A DNA stretch of 64,000 nt from Saccharum officinarum (taxonomy: Eukaryota > Streptophyta > Magnoliopsida > Poales > Poaceae). Made by a program: the position numbers and the translations under genes. The DNA lies in contig CM036199.1 in the NCBI GenBank assembly GCA_020631735.1, positions 22,919,553 through 22,983,552 of the forward strand. The letters run 5' to 3'. Shown piece after piece: positions 22,144 through 34,063 of this stretch; within the stretch, counting starts at the first letter, position 1, and each line of letters opens with the position of its first letter. The notes below the pieces were generated by a model. The model did no database searches, had not been told where the DNA came from, and saw only the letters and a program-made list of their open reading frames with translations.

Positions 22144-22300
22144 CTAAATACCAAAAGCTAGCAAACCATCAGTGTTTTTTCCATACTCCCAGTATTATTT
22201 GAAGAAATTGAGGAAATCCTTGATTAACAAAAGTTAAGGTAATGCAGCAGAGTGACACTAATTTGTCTGACAATATTTTAGGGGAAAAAAAAGAAACTTA

Positions 22301-22538
22301 GCCATGTTTAGATCACCTCAAAATTCCAAGTTTTTTACTCTCTCTCCATCACATCAATTTTTAGCCGCTTGCATGGAGTACTAAATGTAGGTAAAAAAAA
22401 ATCTAATTACACAGTTTTAGTTCAAAATCACGAGATGAATCTTTTGAGCCTAGTTGGTCTACGATTGGACAATATTTGTCAAATAAGACGAAATGTACTA
22501 TTTCATCAGGTTGAAAAAATCTTCAATCTAAACAAGGC
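22301..22538. mobile_element. Tourist-like (PIF/Harbinger) MITE, 238 bp
   Basis: Ends GCCATGTTTAGAT and ATCTAAACAAGGC form imperfect terminal inverted repeats. The 3-bp TSD TTA lies on both sides (22298-22300, 22539-22541). The interior shares gaatcttttgagcctagtt with the MITE at 44348-44591. It is non-coding, just upstream of the first visible Dicer-like exon. Confidence 0.82.
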
Positions 22539-22680
22539 TTAGGGTCTCATTGCTGCTACATGCAACATTCAATGAAAAGCTGCCACCATTTGCCACAAGT
22601 AGTATACAGTAAGGAATGATGACTACAAGGCACAATCACGACGACATCTCGAAGAGTTATTTACTTGATCATTTATGCAT

Positions 22681-22780
22681 NNNNNNNNNNNNNNNNNNNN
22701 NNNNNNNNNNNNNNNNNNNNNNNNNNNNNNNNNNNNNNNNNNNNNNNNNNNNNNNNNNNNNNNNNNNNNNNNNNNNNNNN
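22681..22780. other. Assembly gap (100 N)
   Basis: One hundred undetermined bases, a conventional gap size. Sequence to the left is Dicer-like upstream DNA; sequence to the right is already inside a Gypsy gag. The 5' LTR of that element and the missing Dicer-like exon(s) may lie here. Confidence 0.99.
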
Positions 22781-24409
22781 CAGGAGTTTCGTGAAGCCTT
22801 AGAGCACATTATATCCCAGATTGGTGTCATGGCCATGAAGCTAGAGGAGTTTCTCTTCACTGAAGCAAGGAAATCAGACAGTTCTACAATATATGGGCAC
22901 AATTCAATCATCTGTCCCAGTATGCAGCTGAATATGTGAATACCGATGCAAAGAAAAAGAGTTGTTTCCATGAGAGGTTTGAATACCCAGAATCCAGGAA
23001 GCATTAGTCACCTGCTATAATGCTACTTACCATGAGATAGTCAATGTGGCTTATTGCGTCAGAAGAGAAGTCCCGACTGCACAAGGAGTCGAAGAAAAAG
23101 AAGCCAGTGTTTTCAAGTCCGTCTGGCGGCATTAAGAAACGCCAGAAGTTTGTTTATCACCCTCAGAACCATTTCCGCCCAACTTATCGTCCACCGCAAT
23201 ACCAGTTCAGCCGCAGACGTTTTTCCGTCCTGCCGCAACCCCGCAATTTTTACAGCAGCCGAATGCCCCTGGTATTCGAAACCAGACTCCAGTAACCCAT
23301 AACTTTCCCTGCTACAACTGTGGAAAGCCAGGCCACTTTCCAAGGATTGCCGTATCCAAGGCAGTACAATCCCAATTATCCCAGAGCTCCCGTACCACAA
23401 CAGCAACAACTTCAGAGCAAGAATAATAATCTGAATGTTCAGAAGAGTAAGGGTGAGAAGAGGAAGACCGGACGTGTATTCTACACTCAAGCAAGTGCAA
23501 TCCCAGAGGGAGAACCTGTTATGATGGGTATGTTCCCTGTTGCTAATCATCCAGCAGTACTGTTATTTGATTCAGGTGCATCGCATACATTCATAAATCG
23601 CACCTTTGTTGTTAAGTATGACATTCCAATTATGGGAACACAAGAGATTTCTTTATCCAGTCGCCGGGGGACGACTGTGTACTAAGGAGATGGTACGTGA
23701 CGTACCTATAGAGAGGTGGGCATATATTCCCTACCTCAATGATAATATTACAGAAACAGGATATAGATGTAATCCTGGGTATGAATTGGATGTACCAAAG
23801 AGGAGCCCTTATAGATGCACTGCACAGAACTATAAGGTTGAACCTGCCAGATAATAAATCTCATCTTCTTATCCAAAACTCCTATCCCGAAGAGAACAGT
23901 TGAAAGTATATGTGCAACTTCAGTACATGAGATTTGTGATATACCGGTAGTCTGTGAATTTCCGGATGTGTTTCCAGATGATCTACCAGGTCTGCCACCG
24001 GACAGAGATGTAGAGTTTGTGATTGAGTTAAAACCGGGTACTGCCCCAATATCCCGGAGAGCTTACAGAATGCCACCCAATGAATTAGCAGAACTTAAGG
24101 ATCAATTGCAAGAGTTACGTGACAAAGGTTTTATCAGACCCAGTTCCTCACATGGGGATGTCCAGCTCTTTTTGTCAAGAAGAAAGATCAGACTTTAAGG
24201 ATGTGTGTTGACTATCGACCGCTGAATGAAGTAACCATTAAGAATAAATATCCGTTGCCTCGCATTGATCTGCTCTTTGATCAGCTTGCGGGGCAAAGGT
24301 ATTTTCAAAGATCGATCTTCGATCAGGATACCATCAAATTAAGATTCGACCTGAAGATATCCCAAAGACTGCATTCACCACCAGATATGGACTGTATGAG
24401 TACCTAGTT
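22781..24409 (+). pseudogene. Chromovirus gag, protease and 5' RT remnants
   Basis: Recognisable pieces in changing frames: a gag segment (GVMAMKLEEF..., QYAAEYVNTDAKKKS), a basic RRP-rich region, one CCHC knuckle (CYNCGKPGHF), an aspartic protease (LLFDSGASHTFINR, about 23565-23610) and the first RT blocks ([38 protein letters not shown]). Frames break near 22850, 22985, 23340, 23680, 24165 and 24340. The remnants cannot give a functional polyprotein. Confidence 0.85.
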
Positions 24410-26833
24410 ATGTCTTTTGGTCTCACTAATGCACCGGCACATTTCATGTATCTGATGAATTCAGTTTTCATGCCAGAACTTGACAAGTTTGTGGTTGTCT
24501 TTATTGATGATATTCTGGTATACTCCAAAAGTGAAGAAGAGCATGTTGAGCATCTCAGAATTGTTCTGACTCGTCTGAGAGATCATCAATTGTATGCCAA
24601 GTTCAGTAAATGTGAGTTTTGGTTAAAAGAAGTGCAATTCTTAGGACATGTGTTGTCAGCCGAAGGAGTAGCAGTAGATCCTGGCAAGGTGAAAGATATT
24701 CTGAATTGGAAGCCACCAATCTCAGTTCATGAAGTCCGAAGTTTTCTGGGAATGGCGGGTTATTACCGTCGATTCATACCTGACTTTTCAAAGGTAGCCA
24801 AGCCAATCACAGAGTTGTTGAAGAATCAAACTAAGTTCATATGGTCTACAGAATGTGAGAAAGCTTTTAGAATTTTAAAGAAGTCATTGACAACTGCTCC
24901 AGTTTTGGCACAACCAGATATAGAAAAGCCATTTGATGTTTACTGTGATGCCTCGGGTATTGGCCTTGGTTGCGTATTGATGCAGGAAGGCAGAGTCATT
25001 GCTTATGCCTCAAGACAGTTGAAGCGCCATGAAGAACATTATCCGACACATGATCTTGAATTAGCAGCTGTGGTTCATGCATTAAAAATATGGCGTCATT
25101 ACTTGTTAGGTAATACTTGCCACATGTATACAGATCACAAGAGTTTAAAATATATCTTTACTCAGTCAGAATTGAATATGAGGCAAAGAAGGTGGCTTGA
25201 GTTGATAAAGGATTATGATTTAGAAGTACACTATCACCCTGGAAAAGCGAATGTAGTTGCTGATGCACTCAGTAGAAAGAATCATTGCAATTGTACGACT
25301 GTGAAGCCAATGGATTACAGTTTGTGTTACGAATTGGAAAAGTTGAATATTGAAATAATTCAACAAGGTCAGCTGACTAGTGTCACAGTAGAATCAACAC
25401 TCAAAGATCAGATTGTATCTGCTCAGAGAACAAATTCCGGAATCACTCACATCAAAGAAAAAGTTAGAACTGGTCAACAGACAGATTTCAGTATTGATGA
25501 GGCAGATGTGTTATGGTTTAAGAACCGGCTAGTGGTCCCAAAGGTTCCAGAGTTACGTCGGCTCATTCTTGATGAAGCACATAGTACAAGGTTTTCTATT
25601 CATCCAGGAAGTAATAAGATGTATCAAGATTTGAAACAGAGATTCTGGTGGACCAAAATGAAAATTGAGATTGCTAAGTATGTTGCTAGATGTGATACTT
25701 GTTGTAAGGTGAAGGCGGTACACCTGAAGTCGGCAGGAATGTTACAACCCTTGCCCATTCCATCCTGGAAGTGGGAAGATATCAGTATGGATTTCATTAC
25801 TGGGTTACCCAAGACCTCAAGAGGCTTTGATTCAATTTGGGTCATTGTGGACCGTTTGACTAAGTCAGCTCACTTTGTACCTGTGAAGGTTGACTATAGA
25901 GCATCTCGATATGCAGAAATATATGTTGCTCGGATTATGAGTTTACATGGAATACCCAAAACAATTGTTACTGACAGGGGTACTCAGTTTGTTTCGCAAT
26001 TTTGGAGACAGTTTCAAAAGTCATTAGGTACTAAACTTCTTTACAGCACAGCCTATCATCCACAAACTGGGGGACAGACTGAAAGAGTAAATCAAATTTT
26101 GGAAGATATGTTAAGATCTTGTGCTCTCACCTATCAAGATCAATGGGATGAATGTTTACCGTTAGCAGAATTCTCATACAATAACAGTTACCAAGAGAGT
26201 ATCAAAATGGCACCGTTTGAAGCATTGTATGGCCGCAGGTGCAGAACTCCGTTGAACTGGTCAGAACCAGGAGAAAGATGGTTTTATGGAGTTGATCTGG
26301 TGAAGAAAACGGAAGAAAAGGTTAGGCAGATACAAAAGAATTTAAAAGTTGCTCAGTCTCGACAGAAGAGTTATGCAGATAAAAGACGTAGACCCTTGAT
26401 GTTTAAAGTGGGAGATTATGTTTATCTGAAAGTGTCACCCATGAAAGGAGTTAATAGATTTGGAGTCAAAGGCAAACTCGCACCACGTTATATTGGTCCT
26501 TTTCAAATCATTGAAAAATGTGGGAAGGTGGCATATAGATTAAAGCTGCCTGAACAACTGTCAGCCGTGCACAATGTATTTCATGTATCACAAATGAAGA
26601 AGTGTCTGCAAGTACCTGATCAAGTGGTTGATGTTGAGGGAGTTGAACTTGAACCGGATTTGACATATTCTGAATATCCTGTCCGAGTTTTGGATCGAAA
26701 AGATCGTGTTACCCGGAGTAGAACAATTAAATGGTACAAGATACAATGGGATCAACATTCAGAAGAGGAAGCCACCTGGGAATCGGAAGGTTATCTGTTG
26801 GAGAATTTCCCGGAGTTCTTTGCTTCTATCTAG
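24410..26833 (+). CDS. Chromovirus polyprotein 3' part: RT, RNase H, integrase, chromodomain
   Basis: An 807-codon open frame. RT has the FGLTNAP block and active site [11 protein letters not shown]. RNase H has [15 protein letters not shown] and [11 protein letters not shown]. Integrase has an H-H-C-C zinc finger ([15 protein letters not shown]), the catalytic core ([30 protein letters not shown]) and a GPF/Y-type C-terminal region ([10 protein letters not shown]). The last 60 or so residues form a chromodomain ([11 protein letters not shown]...IKWYKIQW...EATWESE), which in this group directs integration toward marked chromatin. The frame is intact from codon 1 to the stop, but its upstream part is broken, so it is not expected to be made as a normal polyprotein. 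Confidence 0.92.
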   Translation: MSFGLTNAPAHFMYLMNSVFMPELDKFVVVFIDDILVYSKSEEEHVEHLRIVLTRLRDHQLYAKFSKCEFWLKEVQFLGHVLSAEGVAVDPGKVKDILNWKPPISVHEVRSFLGMAGYYRRFIPDFSKVAKPITELLKNQTKFIWSTECEKAFRILKKSLTTAPVLAQPDIEKPFDVYCDASGIGLGCVLMQEGRVIAYASRQLKRHEEHYPTHDLELAAVVHALKIWRHYLLGNTCHMYTDHKSLKYIFTQSELNMRQRRWLELIKDYDLEVHYHPGKANVVADALSRKNHCNCTTVKPMDYSLCYELEKLNIEIIQQGQLTSVTVESTLKDQIVSAQRTNSGITHIKEKVRTGQQTDFSIDEADVLWFKNRLVVPKVPELRRLILDEAHSTRFSIHPGSNKMYQDLKQRFWWTKMKIEIAKYVARCDTCCKVKAVHLKSAGMLQPLPIPSWKWEDISMDFITGLPKTSRGFDSIWVIVDRLTKSAHFVPVKVDYRASRYAEIYVARIMSLHGIPKTIVTDRGTQFVSQFWRQFQKSLGTKLLYSTAYHPQTGGQTERVNQILEDMLRSCALTYQDQWDECLPLAEFSYNNSYQESIKMAPFEALYGRRCRTPLNWSEPGERWFYGVDLVKKTEEKVRQIQKNLKVAQSRQKSYADKRRRPLMFKVGDYVYLKVSPMKGVNRFGVKGKLAPRYIGPFQIIEKCGKVAYRLKLPEQLSAVHNVFHVSQMKKCLQVPDQVVDVEGVELEPDLTYSEYPVRVLDRKDRVTRSRTIKWYKIQWDQHSEEEATWESEGYLLENFPEFFASI

Positions 26834-27006
26834 GTTGCAATTTCTTCTTTAAACTGTAACCTATCCTTTTTAAAATCTTTATAATGCAGAAAACCCCTAC
26901 CCGTTTTGTAGACAAGTCTTGGACGTGTTTGCTTGACACGTTTCCTTTTCCATTACTTAACTCAAGGCTTTAAATCTCGGGACGAGATTTCTTTAAGGGG
27001 AAGGGC

Positions 27007-30000
27007 TGTAACACCCCGGGTGTTATAGTGCTAATTAATCTGCCATGTCATCATAATGCATTGCAAAGCATCCCTGTTAGGTTAAACTTGTTATGCATCA
27101 ACTAAAACGAGTTTACTTATTTAGGTTGAATGTGTTTCTCAGTGGTGTGCTCCGAACCCGAAAACCCTAATTTCGAATGCCACCGCAAATACTTAGTCCA
27201 TGCCCTGCGTAATTTGAGGTGTGCGACTGTGTTGCACACTAGTGTCAAGTGTAGGGTATGAGATCAAGTACAACTTCTAAAATGAAGCTCCAAATTTGAG
27301 TTTGAATTGGAGTCCCAAAACTTGTCACGAGTTTTTCGATTCAAATTTAAATTCAAATTTGGGAGAAATGTAAAAGAATTTTAAAAAGCTAATTGGTCAA
27401 CCAAGAGTGGCATTTGGTCAACCATGTCATGTTGGTCCAAATGATGCCCTTGGGTGAGGTTTTGATCACTAAGTAATCACCAATCAAGGTAGCAACAAAT
27501 TTCGATTTAAAATTCCTCCGAAAACCCTAAATTTCAAAACCCTGTTTTACCCCTTTTGAAATAATTCAAAATCTAAGCAAAATTTGGGAAAAAGTTCAAA
27601 ACCAAGTTTGTAGAACTTTTCAAGGGCTACAACTTTGGTGTTTTGAGTTTTCAAAGTTTTAGTGTAAAATGTGAAGCAATTTTGAAAATAAGCAAATTTC
27701 AGATTTAATTCATTTTTGTCCCCAAACTAAGATTTCAAAATGGAGGCTGATTTTGAAAAAGTTTTGAACAGCAAAGTTGTAGGTCTGGTCAAGATATACA
27801 ACTTTGATGTTTGGAGATTTTGAAGTTTCAATGTAAAATCAAAAGTAATTTCTAAATTACCAAATCTGAAAAATGTGTCCCCTTTTGAGTTTAAATTCAA
27901 ATTTCAAAATCCAGGGAGAATTTGAAAAAGTGTTCAATACAAAACTTGTAGAGCTTGAAATTCTGAAGATTTCATAGATTGGAAGTTTTTCAAGTTGTTA
28001 CATGAATTTGAAAGTAATTTGAGAAACCAGTTTGAATTTCAAAAGTTGGGGGGGACAGCTACAGTGCACCGGCGAATCACACACGGCAGCGCGCGGCATG
28101 GGCGCCGGCGAGCTGCCGACGTCGCGCTGGCCGCTTCCACGACCTTCCATCCTGCCACCGCGACCACAGGGATCGCCTCGCGCTCTCCAGCTGCTTCTTT
28201 GGCTCCACAACTCTATATAAAGACCGTCACCGCCACTGTCGCCGTCGGTTTCACCATCGCCGCCGCCACCGTCTTCCTTTCGCCGGCTAAATTCGCCCTC
28301 CCTACTCCACCGCATCCATCTCCATCTCGCCAATCGCTCCGCCATCGCCTGGCGAATCTATTGCGCCTCCTTGTGTAGACGCTACTGCTCAGGATCGCCG
28401 GGGAGCCGTCGTCTTCTACCTCGGGTCACCGCCGTCCCGGTTGAGCCCCGCCACCGTGACCAGCCGCCTCCAGTGCCTCTCCACTTCAACCGATCACTCC
28501 TTCGTGATCGTGGTACGCCCCTGATGCTCCCTGACCACTCGCCTTGATCGTTTCACCGTTGTGTTGTCGAGTCGCCGGTCACCGTGGTTGTCGAGCCGCC
28601 ACCGTCGTCGGTGAGCTGTCGCCGGAGCTCGAGACGAGCTGCAAGTTAGCAAAACGGGTTCGCTAGGTCACGTAGAGGCTGTCGGATCGCTCGGTTGGTC
28701 GACCGAGGCTTCGGTCATCGGCCGGTCACCGCGGGCGAGCGCGCGGGCACGTGGGAGCGAGCGGGCGAGCGGGAGGAGGAAGATGACAGGTGGGGACGCA
28801 GTGTCAGCGAGAGAGAGAGAGCCAGCGCGCGGGGCAGGCCGCTGCTGGGCCGCGCGGCTGGGCCGGTCGCGAGCGCGAGCGCGGGCGCGCGCGAGCGGGC
28901 CGCTCGGCTGGGCCGGACCGGAGGGAAGAGGAGATCGGCCCGGTTCGGATTTTCGTTTTTGTTTTCTTTTTCAAATAAATGAATAGTGTTATTATTTGTT
29001 TATTTCATTAAAAATTGTGCAGAGTTCCAAAATTCATGAAAATTTTTGTGTAAGCTTTTCAATGTATAAACTATCTAGGAAAAATGTTAAATCATGAATT
29101 TGAATACTTTGAGCAGTAGAATTAATTAGTTTCATTAAAGATTAAATGCAACTTCCAGTAATTTTAATAATTAATTTATTTATCCAAAAATTATGAAATT
29201 TATTATAACACTGTTGTAATTCATTCTTAACCCATAGAAAAAGTTTGAGCTTGATTAGGTAAAATTTGATCAACTTCTAATTATGCCCTAATTAGTTAAA
29301 TAAAAAAATAAATGATAATTTGAGAACTTTAAGTGTTGGGTGCCTTTTTATTGAGTGAAGTCCTTAGGTCACTACCCTTTGGTGATCTTTGGCACCTTAA
29401 TTTCATGATTGAGCTCGTTAGTAACTTGTTAGGTTAAAAGCTGGTATCGCTGGAATCGTCGCTTCTAGTTAGTAGGTTTTCTGTTTGCGACTGTACCGTA
29501 GAAGTAAGTTGTACTCAAATCGTAACCGTGGCATGTTATCATCAAGCATCATGTTTATCATCGAACATCATGTTAAAGCATGTTATGTATTCGTGTAGTC
29601 TCCGCTTTCGAGAAAGCCGAAGTCGTCGATCAAGCTTCCGGAGAAGAGCGATCGTCGGTGGGTTCCGGACCAGGGGGTGAAGTCCTCGAGTCTGAGTCGG
29701 TCGTCGTGTGCGAACAAGGCAAGCCCCGGTGCATTTAAACCCTACCTTGAGTTTTACAAATGTTTTATTATTTATATTATGGTTGACTGCATTAAGTAAT
29801 TAGGAATTGAGTGATAACCTAATTGCTGCATTATCATCCTTGATTATTGTGATATCAACCTTGATACCTGATTTACAGAAAATGCGTAGTATGCTTCGCT
29901 ATGCTTAGAAGTTAAGCTTTTAAATGAATGTTTACATAGCCATGACGGCATATCGAATGAATATTGAAATATGTGAATGAACTTGTAAGATCGGGCGGGT

Positions 30001-31114
30001 GGTTTGGCCACTGCTAACATGCATTGGGAAAGGAGTCCCACTGTATTGTTTCCGCCTTATCAGTTAAGGACCGTACGTTGTTGGCCCTCGCGTCATGGAG
30101 TTTTTATTAGTACTAGCCATGTGCCCATGTCGGGTAAGCCTTACTTTGGTTAGTCCATTACGAGAACGTCTAACCTCGCACTGGGAGTGGAGAGATGGCG
30201 AGAGTAACGTGTACCCTCGGGGCTAGAATCGGGCCGGGTTCGAGGAGTACTGTGCTCTCGGGTGGCGATGGACACGTTCTGGTTTTGGGAAAACCCGAGT
30301 AAGAGTTGATATATGCAAGATTCAGTTCTACATATGTCGTGTGGTTAGGAATCCCCAGCTGGGTAAATGAAGCGGTTCGAATCGTCGTTACTCCACGAGA
30401 AAGGAGTCTTGGCCTTGCACCAACATCGTAGTTAAGAACTGGAATTGAAAGAAAGAATGAGAAAGGTTTTGATGATAATTACTTTGATCTAGATTAGGAT
30501 CACCTAGAATTGATTAATGAACCATCAATGGTAAAAGTAAAATGTTGAAGATAAGGACTTACTTTAATAAGCTTTTCTACAAAAAGAAAATTTGATTCTT
30601 GATTACCCGTACCTTGATTCCCTAAAGCTAGCATGCCCTTGGAGTCTTTGTCTTAGTCGGGTAAGTCTTGTTGAGTACTCTCGTACTCAGGGTTTGTTAA
30701 CCCCTTGTTGCAGGTGCGGTTCATGAACAAGTCTGCTTCGAGCCTTGTTGCATGACCGTCGTGGTTGAAGACAGTGACGACGAGTAGATTGTGTGGCCTT
30801 TGGGCAAGGCATCTCGCTTGTGTGATGTAATAAAGTTACTACCGATACTTCTCTACTACTGGTTTGTAATAATGCTACCTAAGGTTTTAAGTTGGAAAAC
30901 TGGTTTGTAACTTAAGTTATTGTAAGACTTCCGCTACTTTACTCTGTTGAATATTTTGAATAAACTGTTGTAATATTGCAATACTCCTGTGATTAGATCC
31001 TGTTCGGAGGAAAGCAGGCCTTTTAAGTTATGGTGAACATAAGTACGACCGTCAGAGGTCATTATGACAATGACGTGTGCTTGTGGGCCATCATAATTAG
31101 GAGGTTCTGTGACA
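27007..31114 (+). repeat. Chromovirus 3' LTR (about 4.1 kb)
   Basis: Starts TGTAACACCCCGGGTGTTA directly after the PPT and ends ...GGTTCTGTGACA. It holds a TATA box near 28214, a GC-rich transcribed part (28080-28940) and an AT-rich rest. The right border is inferred from the CA end, and it overlaps the start of the inverted LTR by the heptamer TGTGACA (31108-31114). The short GC-rich ORFs in it are not considered genes. Confidence 0.75.
28214..28222 (+). promoter_or_regulatory. TATA box in the chromovirus LTR
   Basis: TATATAAAG lies in ctctatataaagaccgtc, about 1.2 kb into the LTR and just before the GC-rich part, as expected for the U3/R border. Confidence 0.55.
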
Positions 31115-34063
31115 GCCGCCCGACTGCTCTTTGGCCTTATCATCGCGCCCCCGTATCCTGCCACTACTGCTCCGGTACAGTGCGTTGCGGGCAATCCACT
31201 CGGCCCGAATAATCTCCCAGTTTCGCGGTCGGAAGGTACTTTATCCGGCTAGCTAAATGTGAGGCATGCGTTCAACATGACCCGAGGGACAACAACGGAC
31301 GGTCCTTAATCGACACAGATGGAAAACACTATAGTCTGAAACCCTGCAAGTTTCCGTCCGGTCTCAAATTCATTTCACACTTAGTTATACCATGACTTCA
31401 TAGTCATCCAAGCAGATCCAGGTAACCACATATAGCTCGCAGGTGATAGGAAATCACCCGACTTCTACCGGTCTAAGCCAGCTAAGCATTGACTCGACTG
31501 CGGATACCAGGGTAACAAGGATATAGTATAACAAAGCTAAGCAAGGTATAATGCAACAACGTTTGCAAACAACTCCTAAACGTAATGCATCAAATTAAGT
31601 AAAGTTAATAATAAATTATTTACAAACCGGGAGAGAAATGCTCTGGGGCTTGCCTCTCTCAAAAGAGCTCGGACGGTGGTCGGGGCACTCTGGGAGCTCT
31701 TCACCGACCTCCTCTTCGGCTTCTGTCACCTCCTGCTGCTGCACCTCGAGCTGCTCCTCTGGCTCCTCGGGTAAGACGACTGGGTTCTCGGTTTACGATC
31801 CTATATGATGCAATGCGCGTAAGTGATTATGCAAACGTGTATCGAAGAAGATGGATGCAATGAATATGTTGAAATGCAAGGTAGTCAACATCATCCAAGA
31901 AACTATATACTACAAGCACATGTCATCTACTGCATTCTCTTCTACTACTAACATGTCAAGTTAACATATCTTATGAAATGCTTCAAAGATACACCAAAGC
32001 TTTACTAATTTCTTAATCACACTTAAAGCAACACTTAAAGCAACACTTGCTTAAACCCTAAATAATAATAGGTTTGAATAGCAACATATATTTCTGATGC
32101 TCCTAAAAATCTGAGAAAATTACAGTAGCATAATACTACCCTAAACAGACTACCATAAAAATTTCATGACATTTGGATAAGTAAACTATCCTGTACAAAA
32201 ATGACAAGCTATAGCATAAAAATGAACATGAAATTACTTTGTACTATGAAAAGTGTCAAACAACAGAATTAATATTTTTCCTAGGTTCTTCATGGAATAT
32301 AATGACTGTACAAAAATTATCACATGCGTGTTTTATACAAAGTTTGCTCTCTAGCAAAAATAACAAAAATCAGCCATTAAATGTACTTGAACTACTTCTC
32401 CAAAGTTTTCCACAGCACATGCATGAAACATATTTTTCCTAGGAAGTAAATGATATAAGAAGATTAACAAACTTGAAATCATATTTTTCTGATACATATA
32501 GGATTTACTAACCATTTTACAAGATATCAGCAATATCAAGAATTAATTAAAGCTCTACAAAAAAGTATCCCAAAAATGACATGCAATATTTTTATATTGT
32601 ATATCTGGTTCCAATGAGTCCATAGAAATTTATTTCACAATTTTTGGAGCTCAAATGAATACAAAAACATTTTCCACAATATTTTTCATCATGAATAATA
32701 AAAGAAAACAGAAAACGATTTTTATTATTGAAACTGGGCCGGCCCATGGAAGTAAACCGGCCCGTGGCCGTTTTCGGCCTGAGCGCGCGCGCGGGAGAAG
32801 AGGCGAGCCGGCCCGCTCGGAGGCGCGGCCCACAGGCGCGGTGGCCCAGTGGAAAACGAGGGGGAGGAACAGAGGACGGCCTCGCCGGCGCTCTGGACCG
32901 CGACGGCGTGGCGGTGGCCGACGGCCAACGGCCATCTCCGGCCACGACCCGTCCAGCGAGCGCGCGCACCGTGTTCGCGAGGAGGTAGCGAACTCGAGAG
33001 AGAAGCTCAGGGGGATGAAGAGGGAGCGAGGAAGACGGTGGGCGGAGCACGAGCTCGGCGGCCCCGTCGTGGTGGCGCGGCGGGAAGAGCTCGATTGAGC
33101 CTTACCGGAGGCGAACAAGGCAAACGGAGGTCCGTTCGGAGGAGGCAAGGGGGTGGCGAAGCTCGGTGCAAGACGAATTTGGTGGCGGTGGAGGGTCGAC
33201 GTCGGAACGGGGGAGCGGAGGTGGAGCTCTCGGTGGTGAGCCGCTCGCCCGCTCGGTTTTTGGAGAGGGGGAGTGGATGACGAGCGGGAGTGCGAGTGAG
33301 AGGGGCGAGGAGGGTTCGGGCAGGCGACTTGAGCGCGCTCGAGCTGGCAGGAGGGCAGAGCGGAGGCGACGCGCGGCGGTTCCGACGGCGCATGGCCGAC
33401 ACGCGGTGAGCGCGGTCTGCCGTGGCGTCCAGCGAGGCGCGCGAGCGGGCAGGAGGAGGCGGCTGAGCGGACACGGGCCGGGCCGAGGCGACGGCTGCGG
33501 CGCGCGCGCGGGGTGGTGGCGTGGGCCGTTTCGGCCAGCGGGCCAAAAAGGGAGGCGGAGGCCCGCTTAGGTGAGAAATTGGTTTTTCAAATTATTATTT
33601 TCAAATAAATTCAAATAATAGTTTTCAAATCTCATTTTGAGCAAGAAAAATACATTTTCTGGAAATGACCCAAAAATAAAAGTTGCTTAGAATTTAATTC
33701 TCTACAACTTTGATTAAGGGGTCAACTAAAAATTTCCAACAGATTTTGATTTTTAGAATAAAAGCTAATTTAGGGAGGATTTTTGAATATTTTCAAATAA
33801 CATTTTTGTAACAAATCTTTGACAAAACTTTGAGTGATTTAGTGGCTCCAAAAATTTTCCTTATAATTCTAAGTGACATGAAATTTATAGTTGCACAAAT
33901 TTGATGAATGTCATTAGCACATTATCACCACATGTAATGCAATACTAGTTTCCACACTTTTATTTTACTAAAGGTACACCCTAAGCACATATGATTATGA
34001 ATGATATAAAATGCCATGCTTATGATTGTAATGCAAATGCTTGCGTAACACCGGAGTGTTACA
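31108..34063 (-). repeat. Inverted solo LTR of a related chromovirus (about 2.96 kb)
   Basis: Read on the minus strand it starts TGTAACACTCCGGTGTTA and ends GGCGGCTGTCACA, the same kind of ends as the LTR at 27007. It has a similar GC-rich middle part (33570-32740) and similar words later (caagccccagagcatt; ttaaggaccgt..gttgt). It is diverged, so it comes from another element or subfamily. No PPT or PBS lies next to it and no matching 5-bp duplication is seen, so it is a solo or rearranged LTR. ORFs in its GC-rich part (32592-33570) are not considered genes. Confidence 0.72.

Larger units (their letters stand above)
22781..31114 (+). mobile_element. Chromovirus (Ty3/Gypsy, Tekay/Del-like), 5' end missing
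   Basis: A Ty3/Gypsy element on the plus strand reads gag - protease - RT - RNase H - integrase - chromodomain - PPT - 3' LTR. Integrase downstream of RNase H identifies Gypsy, and the C-terminal chromodomain identifies a chromovirus. The long LTR starting TGTAACACCCCGG is typical of the Tekay/Del group. The 5' LTR and the start of gag fall in or before the gap. The polypurine tract (AAGGGGAAGGG, 26995-27005) abuts the 3' LTR. Gag, protease and the first RT third carry many frameshifts, while RT to chromodomain is intact. Codon use is AT-rich compared with the Copia elements. Confidence 0.92.

Noticed and set aside
22616..22939. Open frame running across the N gap
   Set aside because: An artefact of translating N; the right part belongs to a frame-broken gag and the left part is non-coding.
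28695..28982. GC-rich open frame in the chromovirus LTR
   Set aside because: Low-complexity Arg/Gly-rich product inside an LTR; the same kind of open frames appears in the related inverted LTR at 32592-33570.
32592..33570. Several overlapping open frames of 86-179 codons
   Set aside because: They lie in the GC-rich middle of an inverted LTR, in all frames, with no recognisable domain.
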